Positions 55,356 through 64,000 of a DNA stretch of 64,000 nucleotides are shown piece after piece. The DNA comes from Bin55 sp965220235. GTDB taxonomy: Bacteria; Pseudomonadota; Gammaproteobacteria; Pseudomonadales; Azotimanducaceae. Position 1 is the stretch's first letter, and each line of letters starts with the position of its first letter. A program made the position numbers and the translations under genes. The stretch lies in the NCBI GenBank assembly GCA_965220235.1, contig OZ244815.1, forward strand, positions 1,364,001 through 1,428,000, read 5' to 3'. The notes below the pieces were generated by a model. The model was not told where the DNA came from. It made no database searches and saw only the letters and a program-made list of their open reading frames with translations.

Positions 55356-56513
55356 TCAGTTTTCCGCGAAAGCTGAGAATCCGTACAGATTAGCCGCGTT
55401 TTCACACGTTACTTTCCGTTTGACATCGTCTGATACGTCTTTAAATTCACGGGCGATAAACTCCTGAGAATCTGGCCATACGCCGTCAGGGTGAGGAAAG
55501 TCGCTCCCCCACATCACGTTCTCTTCGCCGAGAATGTCGAGCAATCGTAGACCGACCGGATCGCTTTGATAAGTGGCGTAACACTGTCGGTGCCAGTACT
55601 CGGACGGTTTCATTGTCAACGTCAGATCCGCAAACTGATCTTCCCACTCTAGGTCCATGTGCTCGAGTAGGTAAGGGATCCAACCGATACCTGCCTCACC
55701 AATGACGATCTTTAGGTCTGGATGGGCTTCAAGGACGCCACCATAAACGACCTCCATGAGGACCGTCGCCATCGCGAGTTGAAAGCCGGTGATATGAACC
55801 GCGAATGCCTGACGTCGTTGAAGCGGTCCTAGTGTGGCATAGTCGTAGCTCATCTTTGGACCGATGGTGTGGAAGTGCAGCGGCAAGCGAGCGGTTTCGA
55901 TGGCGGCCCAAAGTGGCTCCCAATCAGGGTGGAAGAGCGGCAACATGTCGTGCGTGATGGCAACTTCGATGCCACGAACCGCACCGCGAGCTGCAACCCG
56001 TTCCACTTCCGCAACTGCGTCGTCAATGGACGCGCCCGTGATGCTCGCGATGCCTGCATAGCGATCAGGATGCTTGTCGCAGAAATCAGCCAACCATTCG
56101 TTATAGATGCGTACGAGCTCAACAGCCGCTTCGTCATCCTGTAGACGCATGGACGCGCCTAACACTCCGTACAGCACTTCCGCTTGAATACCGTCCCGTT
56201 CCTGATCTTTCAGACGTAAATCAGGATCCGTCAACCGCGGAATCCCTTTTTCGCCATCGTCGTACAACCCTTGTGCGGCCATGCGGTCGGATCGATGAAT
56301 TTCCCCGGGTACGTACCGTCTACCCGCGGAACCCATCCCGTTTTGCAGCCCGAATCGAGCGCCGTTCTTAGATGTCCAGAACCGTCCCGACGACGTCTCT
56401 TCGACGTAGGGCATCCGATCGCGCAAATCTGCTGAGCAACGGCGTTGAAAGAGGTCTTCAGGCAACCAAGGAAAGTCGATATGGCAATCGGCGGAAATGA
56501 CGTCATACTTCAT
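55356..56513 (-). CDS. Amidohydrolase-family metal-dependent enzyme
   Basis: The 385-residue TIM-barrel enzyme matches the amidohydrolase 2 group (ACMSD/gamma-resorcylate decarboxylase-like). The metal motif appears as SADCHIDFPW near the N-terminus, with HFHTIG, IGEAGIGWIPYLLEHMD and the late GSDFPHPDG supplying the rest of the metal site. It may be a hydrolase or a decarboxylase. The C-terminal end ENAANLYGF matches the family. It is convergent with the broken ABC copy and unlinked to an obvious pathway gene, so substrate is unknown. ATG 56513. Confidence 0.88.
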   Translation of the reverse strand: MKYDVISADCHIDFPWLPEDLFQRRCSADLRDRMPYVEETSSGRFWTSKNGARFGLQNGMGSAGRRYVPGEIHRSDRMAAQGLYDDGEKGIPRLTDPDLRLKDQERDGIQAEVLYGVLGASMRLQDDEAAVELVRIYNEWLADFCDKHPDRYAGIASITGASIDDAVAEVERVAARGAVRGIEVAITHDMLPLFHPDWEPLWAAIETARLPLHFHTIGPKMSYDYATLGPLQRRQAFAVHITGFQLAMATVLMEVVYGGVLEAHPDLKIVIGEAGIGWIPYLLEHMDLEWEDQFADLTLTMKPSEYWHRQCYATYQSDPVGLRLLDILGEENVMWGSDFPHPDGVWPDSQEFIAREFKDVSDDVKRKVTCENAANLYGFSAFAEN

Positions 56514-56631
56514 GTGCGAAAGACTCGTTAGACGCGATAGTCAAGGGATACATCAGGGAACGCCCGCATTTTAAGCGACCGGAATCTTCTTAAAATGCGT
56601 AACACAAAGAGACTCCAACGATTTTCCTTCC

Positions 56632-58146
56632 ATGAAAAAGGTTTGGCTAACGCTTGCCATCCTTGTCGTCATTGCCGGCGTTGCTGGTGGTACCGTGTAT
56701 GCGATGCGCGACAACGGCGATACTTTTGAATACGAACAAAAAGCAATTGAGGTCGGCGATGTCGAAAGCGTGGTGAACGCTACCGGTGCGCTTGAACCGG
56801 TTAACACAGTGATTGTCGGCACTGAAGTATCCGGCCAAATCTCTGAACTTCTGGTCGATTTCAACGATACGGTTGAACAAGGTCAGGTGATCGCGCGCCT
56901 AGATCCTCGCACTTTTGAAGCAAGGCTGTTACAACGTGAAGCCGATGTTGAAGTGGCGAATGCCAATATTCAGAGTCGTAATGCTGAGCTGACACGATCG
57001 CGCAGCAATATGAAGCGTGCGCAACGCGAGCTTTCGCGTCGAGAGGAACTGTCATTGGATGGTCACGTTTCGGTATCCGAACTGGAAAACGACAAAAACG
57101 CGCTCGATCAAGCCATTGCGGCGGTAGAGATCGCTACTGCCTCGGTGACGAATGCACACGCTGGACTTACACAGTCAGAAGCAGCGTTGGCACAAGCCAA
57201 ACTGGACCTTGAACGAACATACATACGAGCACCGATCTCCGGAACCGTCATTAACCGGGCAGTTGAGATAGGTCAAACCGTCGCAGCGAGCTTCTCAGCT
57301 CCGGAGTTATTTGTTATCGCTCATGATTTGCATGAAATGAAGGTAGAAGCGAGCGTGGACGAAGCAGATGTTGGTCGTCTTCGCGAAGGTCTACCTGCAC
57401 GCTTTACGGTCGATGCTTATCCAGACAGGGACTTCAATGGTCGAGTTTCGCAGATTCGAAAGTCGCCGACCGAAAACCAAAGCGTTGTCACCTATAAGGT
57501 GATTGTCACTGCACGCAACGACGATCTGTCATTGTTTCCAGGCATGACCGCAAACGTCGATATGGTGCTTGGTAGACGTCAAGACGTACTGACCATTCCT
57601 AATTCAGCACTGACATACGCACCACGGGGAAGCCAACCAGAGTCTCAATCCAGCGGTGGACCGACTGGCGGTGGCGGACCCGGCGGCGGCGGTGGTAGAT
57701 CGGGTGGTGGTGGCGGCTTCATGACGCCAGAACAACGTGCAGAGCAACTTGCAGAACAACTCGATCTGAATGAAGATCAAACTTCGAAAGTCGCCGATAT
57801 CTATCAAACGTCCATGCAACGCATGCAGGCGATGTTCGCCGGTGGTGCAGGTCGTGGTGGTTCACCAGGCGGTGCCAGCGACATGCGCCAACGGATGATG
57901 AGTCTGTTCAATGAAGCCAACAAAGAAATCTCCGAGATACTCGAACCTGAACAACGTGCCAAGTTCGAGGAAATGAATGCGATGCGTGGCGGCAACCGTC
58001 AATCGGTATACGTCCTCACAGAGATGGGTGAGGAAGAACGCAAATCGATCGTGATTGGCTTGCAAGACGACAATATGGCGGAAGTCGTGTCAGGGTTGGA
58101 TGAAGGCGATATGGTGATTGTTCGAGCGAAGCGGGCAGCCACATAA
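56632..58146 (+). CDS. MacA-like adaptor with inserted LTxxQ-like helical segment
   Basis: The 504-residue periplasmic adaptor has an N-terminal TM (VWLTLAILVVIAGVAGGTV), a lipoyl half-motif (EPVNTVIVGTEVSGQI), a long coiled-coil hairpin (residues 105-195), the second half-motif RTYIRAPISGTV, and a beta-barrel domain ending DVLTIPNSAL. Between about residues 340 and 455 it carries a Gly-rich linker and a helical segment (TPEQRAEQLAEQLDLNEDQ) resembling the LTxxQ/Spy-CpxP fold, then returns to VYVLTEMGEEERKSIVIG. MacA is normally about 370 residues, so the insertion is a real addition. It is first in the operon with the ATPase and permease genes; TAA and the next ATG share one base. Confidence 0.9.
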   Translation: MKKVWLTLAILVVIAGVAGGTVYAMRDNGDTFEYEQKAIEVGDVESVVNATGALEPVNTVIVGTEVSGQISELLVDFNDTVEQGQVIARLDPRTFEARLLQREADVEVANANIQSRNAELTRSRSNMKRAQRELSRREELSLDGHVSVSELENDKNALDQAIAAVEIATASVTNAHAGLTQSEAALAQAKLDLERTYIRAPISGTVINRAVEIGQTVAASFSAPELFVIAHDLHEMKVEASVDEADVGRLREGLPARFTVDAYPDRDFNGRVSQIRKSPTENQSVVTYKVIVTARNDDLSLFPGMTANVDMVLGRRQDVLTIPNSALTYAPRGSQPESQSSGGPTGGGGPGGGGGRSGGGGGFMTPEQRAEQLAEQLDLNEDQTSKVADIYQTSMQRMQAMFAGGAGRGGSPGGASDMRQRMMSLFNEANKEISEILEPEQRAKFEEMNAMRGGNRQSVYVLTEMGEEERKSIVIGLQDDNMAEVVSGLDEGDMVIVRAKRAAT

Positions 58147-58847
58147 TGAGTGAGATCATTCAGTGCGACCACCTGAGCAAGACTTACTATCTAGGCGACG
58201 AGGAAGTTCACGCGCTAGATGACGTTTCCATCAAACTCGGACGTGGTGACTATGCCGCTGTCATGGGTCCGTCAGGCTCCGGCAAGTCTACGTTCATGAA
58301 CATCGTCGGTTGCCTCGACACGCCTGATACCGGCAATCTCTGGCTCGATGGTGAAGAAGTGAGTCAGATGTCGAGGAGTGAGTTAGCGGGGATACGAAAC
58401 AAAAAGATCGGGTTTGTTTTCCAGCAGTTCAATCTCTTAGGTCGCACATCGGCGCTGGACAACGTTGCACTCCCTTTACTCTATGCAGGAATGAAGCGCT
58501 ACGATCGTCGTGAGCGTGCATATGCGGCGCTTGAACGTGTCGGTCTTAAAGATCGCGTAGGTCATCACCCGACGCAGCTTTCCGGTGGTCAGCAACAACG
58601 TGTCGCGATCGCTCGTGCGTTGGTCAACGAGCCTGCGATATTGCTCGCGGACGAACCGACGGGTGCGCTCGACACGCACACGGGTGAAGAGATCATGGAT
58701 ATCTTCGACGATTTAAATCAGTCAGGCTTAACGATCGTGCTCGTCACACACGAGTATTTGATTGCGGCACATGCTCACCAGATGATTCGGTTTTTAGACG
58801 GGAAGATCACCGGAGTCGAACAACTGAAGGCGGCGGAGGCTGCGTAG
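58146..58847 (+). CDS. ABC transporter ATPase, MacB N-terminal type
   Basis: The 233-residue ATPase has Walker A GPSGSGKST, Q-loop FQQFNLLGRTSALDN, signature LSGGQQQRVAIARALV and Walker B ILLADEPTGALD with LVTHE. It matches the ATPase half of MacB/LolD-type exporters. It sits between the adaptor and the permease as a split MacB, with one-base overlap upstream and a 2-bp gap downstream. It powers export of an unknown substrate through the adaptor and an outer-membrane channel. Confidence 0.95.
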   Translation: MSEIIQCDHLSKTYYLGDEEVHALDDVSIKLGRGDYAAVMGPSGSGKSTFMNIVGCLDTPDTGNLWLDGEEVSQMSRSELAGIRNKKIGFVFQQFNLLGRTSALDNVALPLLYAGMKRYDRRERAYAALERVGLKDRVGHHPTQLSGGQQQRVAIARALVNEPAILLADEPTGALDTHTGEEIMDIFDDLNQSGLTIVLVTHEYLIAAHAHQMIRFLDGKITGVEQLKAAEAA

Positions 58848-58849
58848 AT

Positions 58850-60088
58850 ATGGATGTTCTGGAACTGATTCGTGTCGCGTGGAGTTCGATTCGCGTTCAC
58901 AAGATGCGTAGTTTCTTGACGATTCTTGGCATCATGATCGGCGTTGCGTGTGTGATCACCATGATGACCGTAACGGCTGGAGCACAGCATGACATTGATC
59001 GACAGATGCGCGAAATGGGAAGCAACCTCATGATGGTTTATGCCGGAAGCTGGCGTAGTCGTGGTGGCGTGCGCAGTGCGGCGGGATCGAATGCGGTATT
59101 GACTGAAGATGACGCCAAAGCGATCAAGCGAGAGATCCCTGAAATACTAGCCGCGGCTCCGACGGTGCGCGGCTATGCACAAGTGGTGGTTGGAAATCGA
59201 AACTGGAACTCGTCGGTGTACGGTATCGACGAGGATTTTCTCGTTGTGCGCAATTGGGGCGTCAACGAAGGTAGATTGTTTGAACCGTCAGAACTTAGCC
59301 GTGGTTCTCGTGTTGCGTTGGTTGGTTCAACCACCGCAACCGAGCTTTTCGGTGAAGGTCAGGTTCTCGGTCAGACCGTTCGAGTTCAAAATGTCCAATT
59401 TACCGTTGTCGGACTGCTAGCGTCGAAAGGAATGGCGCCTGGTTCGACATCGTTCGACCAAGATAGCGTGATCTTGGTACCGCTCAAGACCGCTCGAACG
59501 CGTTTACTAGGTCGACAAGGGGTAACCGGAAACTCCATTGAGCAAATCTACATCTCGGTCGAAAACGAAGATGACATGGTCTATGTCGAAGACGAGATTA
59601 AGAGGCTATTGCATGCACGACATAGGATTGATCTTGAACGCGAAGCGTTCTCAGTCAACAACATGTCAGAGTGGATTGAATCCCGACTTGAGCAGCAAAA
59701 CACGTTTAACTCTCTGCTTTCGGTGATAGCAGCGGTGTCGTTGATTGTCGGTGGTATCGGCATCATGAACATCATGCTGGTTTCGGTAACCGAGCGAACG
59801 AGAGAAATCGGATTGCGTATGGCGGTAGGCGCGCGTAACACGGACATCATGCAGCAGTTTCTGGTTGAAGCGATCGCCCTCTGTATCGCTGGTGGCATTC
59901 TTGGAATTGCGATGTCGGTAGCCGTGAGCACCGGAGCATCGTACCTTGCGGGATGGCCGATCTACTTTCAATGGTGGGTGCTCATGATGGCAGTTGTTTT
60001 TTCCGGCGTGATCGGGGTTTTCTTTGGGTTCTATCCGGCTCGAAGTGCTGCGAATAAGGATCCGATCGAAGCGCTACGTACGGAGTAG
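58850..60088 (+). CDS. ABC transporter permease, MacB/FtsX type
   Basis: The 412-residue permease has the family's N-terminal TM (MRSFLTILGIMIGVACVITM), a periplasmic domain from about 60 to 290 (with GSNLMMVYAGSWRSRGG), and three C-terminal TM helices, including VGGIGIMNIMLVSVTERTRE shortened as GGIGIMNIML, and ending PARSAANKDPIEALRTE. This is the split membrane half of MacB and completes the tripartite export system with the two upstream genes. Confidence 0.95.
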   Translation: MDVLELIRVAWSSIRVHKMRSFLTILGIMIGVACVITMMTVTAGAQHDIDRQMREMGSNLMMVYAGSWRSRGGVRSAAGSNAVLTEDDAKAIKREIPEILAAAPTVRGYAQVVVGNRNWNSSVYGIDEDFLVVRNWGVNEGRLFEPSELSRGSRVALVGSTTATELFGEGQVLGQTVRVQNVQFTVVGLLASKGMAPGSTSFDQDSVILVPLKTARTRLLGRQGVTGNSIEQIYISVENEDDMVYVEDEIKRLLHARHRIDLEREAFSVNNMSEWIESRLEQQNTFNSLLSVIAAVSLIVGGIGIMNIMLVSVTERTREIGLRMAVGARNTDIMQQFLVEAIALCIAGGILGIAMSVAVSTGASYLAGWPIYFQWWVLMMAVVFSGVIGVFFGFYPARSAANKDPIEALRTE

Positions 60089-60128
60089 AGCTTTAAACAC
60101 TCTTTTCTGAAACTAGCGTATCAGCGTT

Positions 60129-60695
60129 ATGCGGGCTACAGCGATTCATCTTTTTTCGAAGTCGTACAAACTATGTGTAGCGTGTACTGTTTTATGTGTT
60201 ATTGGCTGCGGTACCGCTACTAGCTCGCTAAGTTCAATCGTTCCGTATGGAGTCGACCTGACTGGCGTATGGTTACTCGATGAATCCCGTAGCGACGAAC
60301 CACCCGACAATAGCGAGGCACTTCAACGACTGAAGGCAGCTGAGATCGAAGGCAAGCGATCGGATTCGTTTGGTTCGATTCTTTACGCAGCTCAAGATTT
60401 CCCAGTTATTGCGGCGAATCGCCTAGCGATTGATCAGGACGATACTTCGATCGGTATCTCGTATGGAGACGGACAACACCGTGACCTGATTTGGGGATTG
60501 CAGACGCGAGCTGAATGGAAAGTCGATGCGGGATGGGAGCAAACACGACTCGTGGTGAAGTCCGCAGTTAGCCATACGCAGGGAACAGAACGGTATCAGT
60601 TAGAACCTGATGGAAACACCTTGGTGGTGAATGTGGCGATACGTGCTGGACCAGATCGTAGGAGCTTCCGACGAACGTACAAGAGAGACCGTTAG
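60129..60695 (+). CDS. Putative lipoprotein, unknown function
   Basis: The 188-residue protein starts at ATG 60129 and has a lipobox (CTVLCVIGCGTATS, modified Cys near residue 27) after a short basic-hydrophobic leader. The mature part has a beta-rich pattern (GVWLLDESRSDEPPD, RLAIDQDDTSIGISY, SAVSHTQGTERYQLE) resembling small carrier-like barrels. It lies 40 bp after the MacB-like permease and on the same strand, so it may belong to the operon. No family is recognised. Confidence 0.72.
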   Translation: MRATAIHLFSKSYKLCVACTVLCVIGCGTATSSLSSIVPYGVDLTGVWLLDESRSDEPPDNSEALQRLKAAEIEGKRSDSFGSILYAAQDFPVIAANRLAIDQDDTSIGISYGDGQHRDLIWGLQTRAEWKVDAGWEQTRLVVKSAVSHTQGTERYQLEPDGNTLVVNVAIRAGPDRRSFRRTYKRDR

Positions 60696-60791
60696 ACTGC
60701 TAACTTAATTCGGAAACGTAGGGAAAGGAACGGCGCGCGAGGTGTTCGTAACTCCGCGCACCGCATTGATTAAAGTAAAAAAACTATCGCG

Positions 60792-62129
60792 TCACGCCGC
60801 GCTCGAACTTTCGTCCGACTCGCTTGCAGCGTCGTCATTCGCCGCCTCGAGATCATCACCCTCGCTTTGTGCGATGATGGCTGTGATCGAGAGGTCACTT
60901 GTGACGTTCACTGCGGTTCTGCACATGTCGAGTATTCGATCAACAGCTAAGACGATGCCGATGAATTCGACAGGTAATCCAACCGCCGTGAGAATCAAGG
61001 TGATCGCAACCAGACTCGCGGCGGGTACACCTGCGACGCCGATTGATGTCAGTAACGCCAAGATTACTACCGTCAATTGCTGCATGAGCGTGAAGTCGAC
61101 ACCGGCTGTCGTCGCAAGGATCTGTGCAATGAAGATTACGACCACACACTCGTAAAGCGCCGTGCCATCCATGTTCACCGTGGCACCTAACGGCAGCACG
61201 AAACCAGTTACCCGATTTGAAACTCCTGCGGACTCTGCGCTCCGAATGGTGACCGGCAGTGTCGCAGACGATGAAGCAGTCGAAAAGGCAGTGAGTTGTG
61301 CACGCGACACTTTGCCGTAATAGGCGAGCGGATTTACTCCACCTACAAACTTAAGTAACAGCGGAAGTACGACCGCAAAGTGGAACGCAAGTGCGAGAAG
61401 TACCGTCAATGCGAACGTCAGTAGTGGTTGAAACGCATCCCAACCACTTCGTATCGCGACGACACCGACTAGCGCGAGGACCCCGACCGGTGCGAATCGC
61501 ATGATCCACAGAGTGATCATGATCATGATGTCATGAACGCCAGTCCAGAAGTTAGTCATCGTGTCGGCGATTGAACCGGTCAGTTTCGACATGAAATAAC
61601 CGAAGACCACGCCGACGAAAATCAACGCCAGCAGCTGGGTTTCCGACGCCGCTAGAAAGATGTTTGCTGGGATTGCACGCTCGATGATGGCAATAAGATC
61701 ACCTGTCGTGCGACCTTCAACACGTTCCATAATGCTGCTCGTATCACCGATACCCGCGACTAATTGGGGCGCATTGTCAGTGACGCCAGGCTGGAGAATG
61801 TTGACGAACAACAAGCCTGAGATGACGGCCAAAATGCCAGTCAATAAGTAGAGACCAACGGTTTTCGCACCAACCCTTCCAAACGAATCCTGCTTCGCCA
61901 TGTTGGCGATACCGAGGATGATCGTTGAGATAATCAAGGGAACGACGATCATCTTGAGTGCGTTCAGGAACAATCCGCCGACAAAGTCGAAGACGCTGAG
62001 CACGCCATCGCCAATCGCTGTACCAGCATCGAAGATGAGTCCACAGATTGCGGCGAGCACGAGCGCGCCGAGAATTTGCCAATGCAGAGTTTTGTCCATC
62101 TGCATCGCAGAGTTTTCGTTTAGTGCCAT
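60792..62129 (-). CDS. Dicarboxylate/amino acid:cation symporter (DAACS family)
   Basis: This 445-residue inner-membrane carrier has eight TM helices and the family's paired re-entrant hairpins. Motifs include NALKMIVVPLIISTIILG, FSTASSSATLPVTIRSAE and the substrate/cation-binding GATVNMDGTALYE, then GVAGVPAASLVAI and LAVDRILDMCRTAVNVT. Family members are GltP/DctA-type uptake systems for glutamate, aspartate or C4-dicarboxylates; which applies is not resolved. The tail is acidic and Ser-rich. It is convergent with the lipoprotein gene and stands alone. ATG 62129. Confidence 0.94.
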   Translation of the reverse strand: MALNENSAMQMDKTLHWQILGALVLAAICGLIFDAGTAIGDGVLSVFDFVGGLFLNALKMIVVPLIISTIILGIANMAKQDSFGRVGAKTVGLYLLTGILAVISGLLFVNILQPGVTDNAPQLVAGIGDTSSIMERVEGRTTGDLIAIIERAIPANIFLAASETQLLALIFVGVVFGYFMSKLTGSIADTMTNFWTGVHDIMIMITLWIMRFAPVGVLALVGVVAIRSGWDAFQPLLTFALTVLLALAFHFAVVLPLLLKFVGGVNPLAYYGKVSRAQLTAFSTASSSATLPVTIRSAESAGVSNRVTGFVLPLGATVNMDGTALYECVVVIFIAQILATTAGVDFTLMQQLTVVILALLTSIGVAGVPAASLVAITLILTAVGLPVEFIGIVLAVDRILDMCRTAVNVTSDLSITAIIAQSEGDDLEAANDDAASESDESSSAA

Positions 62130-62327
62130 TAGTCGTCTCCAATTTGGAACGGCGTTCTCGAGGCAGTATTGACCTAACGGCCAAGAAGTGAGAACGGCAG
62201 AACGAATTCCTCGCTTATGCTACACGAAGTCGTTGTGGAATTTTCGGTTTTGTCTCGAAAACACTGAAGGATGTATCCAGATTTTTGCGCTTTCTAATTA
62301 CAAGACGACGTTAAAGGCGTCGCGTGA

Positions 62328-63074
62328 TCACGAAGTCAGGTGTCCAAGAATCGTTCTTTGTCGCCGTGTCAGGTCAAACGCTGGCAATGAAATCCGACGA
62401 GAGGGATCTTCCTGTAGAGCGGTCGTGTATTTAAAAACTAAAGACCGCCGTTGATGTGGACCGAGCCATAGTCCGTTTCCATGTAATAAACGAGAGGTGC
62501 AGATGAACGCGGATCTTGCAGGTGCATCGGGTGTAAGGACATGAGGCGATGAACGTACAGTTTCATTAATCGGTGATGGTGGCGCACGTCGGACATGATG
62601 GCTGCCTTCTATGCAACATAGACCACCAATGCCGGGACCGGTATCCGTCATATTCCAAACCACGCTGCAAGAGAGTCTTGATTCTGCGCCGATATTCGCC
62701 TCTCTGGTAAGTTTGGCATTTAATGGTTCTCCAACAAATCGCTCTTCGTATATACCGTAAATCGAGTCTAGGACAATCGTTGGTCCAAGTAGAAATTGAA
62801 GAATGTCGATCACGCTTGAATGATCGACTAAAGTAACAAACGACGGATGCCATCCTAAAAAACCGGCGCCGAGCGGTGCTGTACCAAATCGATTGTAGGT
62901 CGTAGGAGGCGGCAGTAACTGTGCGTCAATCTGTTGATTGAGATCGTCGACTTCCCGCTCTAGGAGTGCATCCTTGAGGACTAAATAACCTTTTAAATCA
63001 ATTAGATATTGATCTAAATCCCCAACACGCTGCGACAGTGATTCGGTATCTTCCTGCGCTCGAGACGGCGACAT
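62328..63074 (-). CDS. Phytanoyl-CoA dioxygenase-family protein, possibly inactive
   Basis: The 248-residue protein has the family opening LIDLKGYLVLKDALL, the core VVWNMTDTGPGIGGLCCIEGSHH (kept as GGLCCIEGSHH here), and the distal SRLLHGNGLWLG and RRSLVFKY. In place of the usual His-x-Asp before the core strand it reads NIGAESRLSCS, so one or two iron ligands may be missing. It is divergent from a second family member at 63139 across 64 bp, suggesting duplication with divergence. Its substrate is unknown. Confidence 0.82.
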   Translation of the reverse strand: MSPSRAQEDTESLSQRVGDLDQYLIDLKGYLVLKDALLEREVDDLNQQIDAQLLPPPTTYNRFGTAPLGAGFLGWHPSFVTLVDHSSVIDILQFLLGPTIVLDSIYGIYEERFVGEPLNAKLTREANIGAESRLSCSVVWNMTDTGPGIGGLCCIEGSHHVRRAPPSPINETVRSSPHVLTPDAPARSAFICTSRLLHGNGLWLGPHQRRSLVFKYTTALQEDPSRRISLPAFDLTRRQRTILGHLTS

Positions 63075-63138
63075 GCTTATGGTCCTGTAACTGATGTAAA
63101 TCTAGATAATTCGGAACAAACTATACCGAGCCATTCCT

Positions 63139-63993
63139 ATGCTCACTCGACTGTGGCCTGGCGGTTATTTGGTTCCTCGTCGTGAGGGAGCGAGTCCCGC
63201 TACCGTAGAACTTGAACAAGATGGTGCAACGTTGGTAAAACGCGTTGTCCATGACGATGAGCTCAGCGCACTTCGCGAGGAAATCGAAGGTGTTTATTCA
63301 AATCACGGTCAGGACTATCGGGACGCTAAGAAGGAACGTGCTTGGTCGAATGATTTTCGCTATGAAATGTTCAATCGATCCCCGCTCGCGCAAAAGGCTG
63401 CTGCGCATCGGGGTATCCTGGATGTCATTGAGCCACTACTAGGTGAGGACTGCCACATCATCGCAAATACGTGCTGGCGTAATCCCGCTGCGACCGGTTC
63501 GACGCACGGTGGTGGCAATTGGCACATCGACGCTGGTCCACATATCCCGTTGCAAGAGGATCAACGATGGCCAGATGAACTGCCGCATCCGGTGTTCGCC
63601 ATTGGCGTTCATCTTTACCTCGAAGACTGTCCGATGTCGAGTGGTCCAACTGCTGTGATTCCGGGAAGTCACAAATCGGGTCGTCCGCCGCCGCAGGATC
63701 AAAATACAGACGTCGAATTAACGTGGAACGATCAAGGCGCTGTACCGCTAGTGGCTGAAGCTGGCGACGCGGCGTTCTTTGTCTCAGACGTTTGGCATCG
63801 TCGCCTTCCACCGGAACCGGTTCATCCTGGGCGATTCTTCTTACAAATCCACTACGGCCGACGAGATATCGCACAGCGCGTTAAGCCAACTCACGAGCTC
63901 AACCATTTGGAACCGCCTGCACTCGAACGGATTGAGTCTGATCGCGAAAGACTGCTGCTAGGTCTCCACCAGCAAGGGTTTTACGACGGTTGA
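63139..63993 (+). CDS. Phytanoyl-CoA dioxygenase-family protein
   Basis: The 284-residue Fe(II)/2-oxoglutarate oxygenase has the HxD site in GNWHIDAGPH, the core HLYLEDCPMSSGPTAVIPGSHK (given here as SGPTAVIPGSHK), and the distal ligand in VSDVWHRRLP, followed by an Arg-containing FFLQIHYGRRD for 2-oxoglutarate. All expected metal and cosubstrate positions are present, unlike its divergent neighbour. It hydroxylates an unknown substrate. ATG 63139 is used and the stop is at 63991-63993, so the gene is complete within the window. Confidence 0.9.
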   Translation: MLTRLWPGGYLVPRREGASPATVELEQDGATLVKRVVHDDELSALREEIEGVYSNHGQDYRDAKKERAWSNDFRYEMFNRSPLAQKAAAHRGILDVIEPLLGEDCHIIANTCWRNPAATGSTHGGGNWHIDAGPHIPLQEDQRWPDELPHPVFAIGVHLYLEDCPMSSGPTAVIPGSHKSGRPPPQDQNTDVELTWNDQGAVPLVAEAGDAAFFVSDVWHRRLPPEPVHPGRFFLQIHYGRRDIAQRVKPTHELNHLEPPALERIESDRERLLLGLHQQGFYDG

Positions 63994-64000
63994 GCCTTAG

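Noticed and set aside
1..64000. tRNA, rRNA and CRISPR arrays
   Set aside because: Reading through the sequence I saw no tRNA-like cloverleaf sequence, rRNA motif or regularly spaced direct repeats. A dedicated scan such as tRNAscan would be decisive.

Overview
The window looks like a chromosomal segment of a gammaproteobacterium. The ordered block rpsA, ihfB, lapA at 34.1-36.6 kb is a gammaproteobacterial signature. The window also carries lpxC, dusA, RND efflux, a TonB-dependent receptor and a Gram-negative outer membrane beta-barrel. Base composition is moderate, TTG and GTG starts are common, and decayed genes are numerous. The phytanoyl-CoA dioxygenases, CoA-transferase, amidohydrolase and PQQ dehydrogenase would suit a marine or host-associated heterotroph, but that lifestyle is an inference.

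Layout, first half. From 1 to 1.8 kb no gene can be supported. dusA and lpxC are divergent at 1.8-3.8 kb. A decayed duplicate (4.0-5.4 kb) of the gene at 26.0-27.6 kb follows, then a small secreted protein with a degenerate heme motif and a beta-barrel protein (5.5-6.8 kb). A TVP38-domain/flavin disulfide reductase fusion faces a three-gene minus-strand operon (DUF547 protein, family 2 glycosyltransferase, polytopic glycosyltransferase). An intact IS1595-family element with an 8-bp target duplication sits at 12.2-13.3 kb. A long plus-strand cluster (13.4-25.5 kb) holds one membrane fusion protein, two RND permeases, a TonB-dependent receptor and a PQQ dehydrogenase with a C-terminal cytochrome c domain; the last three genes overlap or nearly overlap.

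Accessory zone, 25.5-45.2 kb. This stretch mixes core genes (rpsA, ihfB, lapA, three YIP1-family paralogues) with turnover-prone material. It includes a secreted repeat-like protein, a zeta-toxin-like P-loop kinase abutted by a 51-codon ORF, an unrecognised two-gene module, a serine hydrolase, a stand-alone TIR protein facing a two-TM protein and a small winged-helix-like protein, a DUF3800 pseudogene and a DUF5131 (phage Gp37/Gp68-like) fragment. It also holds two inverted copies of a small-protein plus retropepsin-like protease module, an IS110-family element and an internally deleted TnpB element. Two exact blocks of 18 and 19 bp are shared by the leaders of two otherwise unrelated loci (27.8 and 42.8 kb). 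The zone resembles a defence or toxin-antitoxin type island with heavy decay.

Last part, 45.2-64 kb. A flavoprotein dehydrogenase and a CoA-transferase overlap on the minus strand and diverge from a phytanoyl-CoA dioxygenase-family gene. Two intact ABC exporters are followed by a tandem third copy inactivated by two stops and one frameshift. Then come an amidohydrolase, a MacA/MacB-like export operon whose adaptor carries an inserted glycine-rich linker and helical LTxxQ-like segment, a lipoprotein, a dicarboxylate/cation symporter and two divergent phytanoyl-CoA dioxygenase-family genes. I saw no tRNA, rRNA or CRISPR array.
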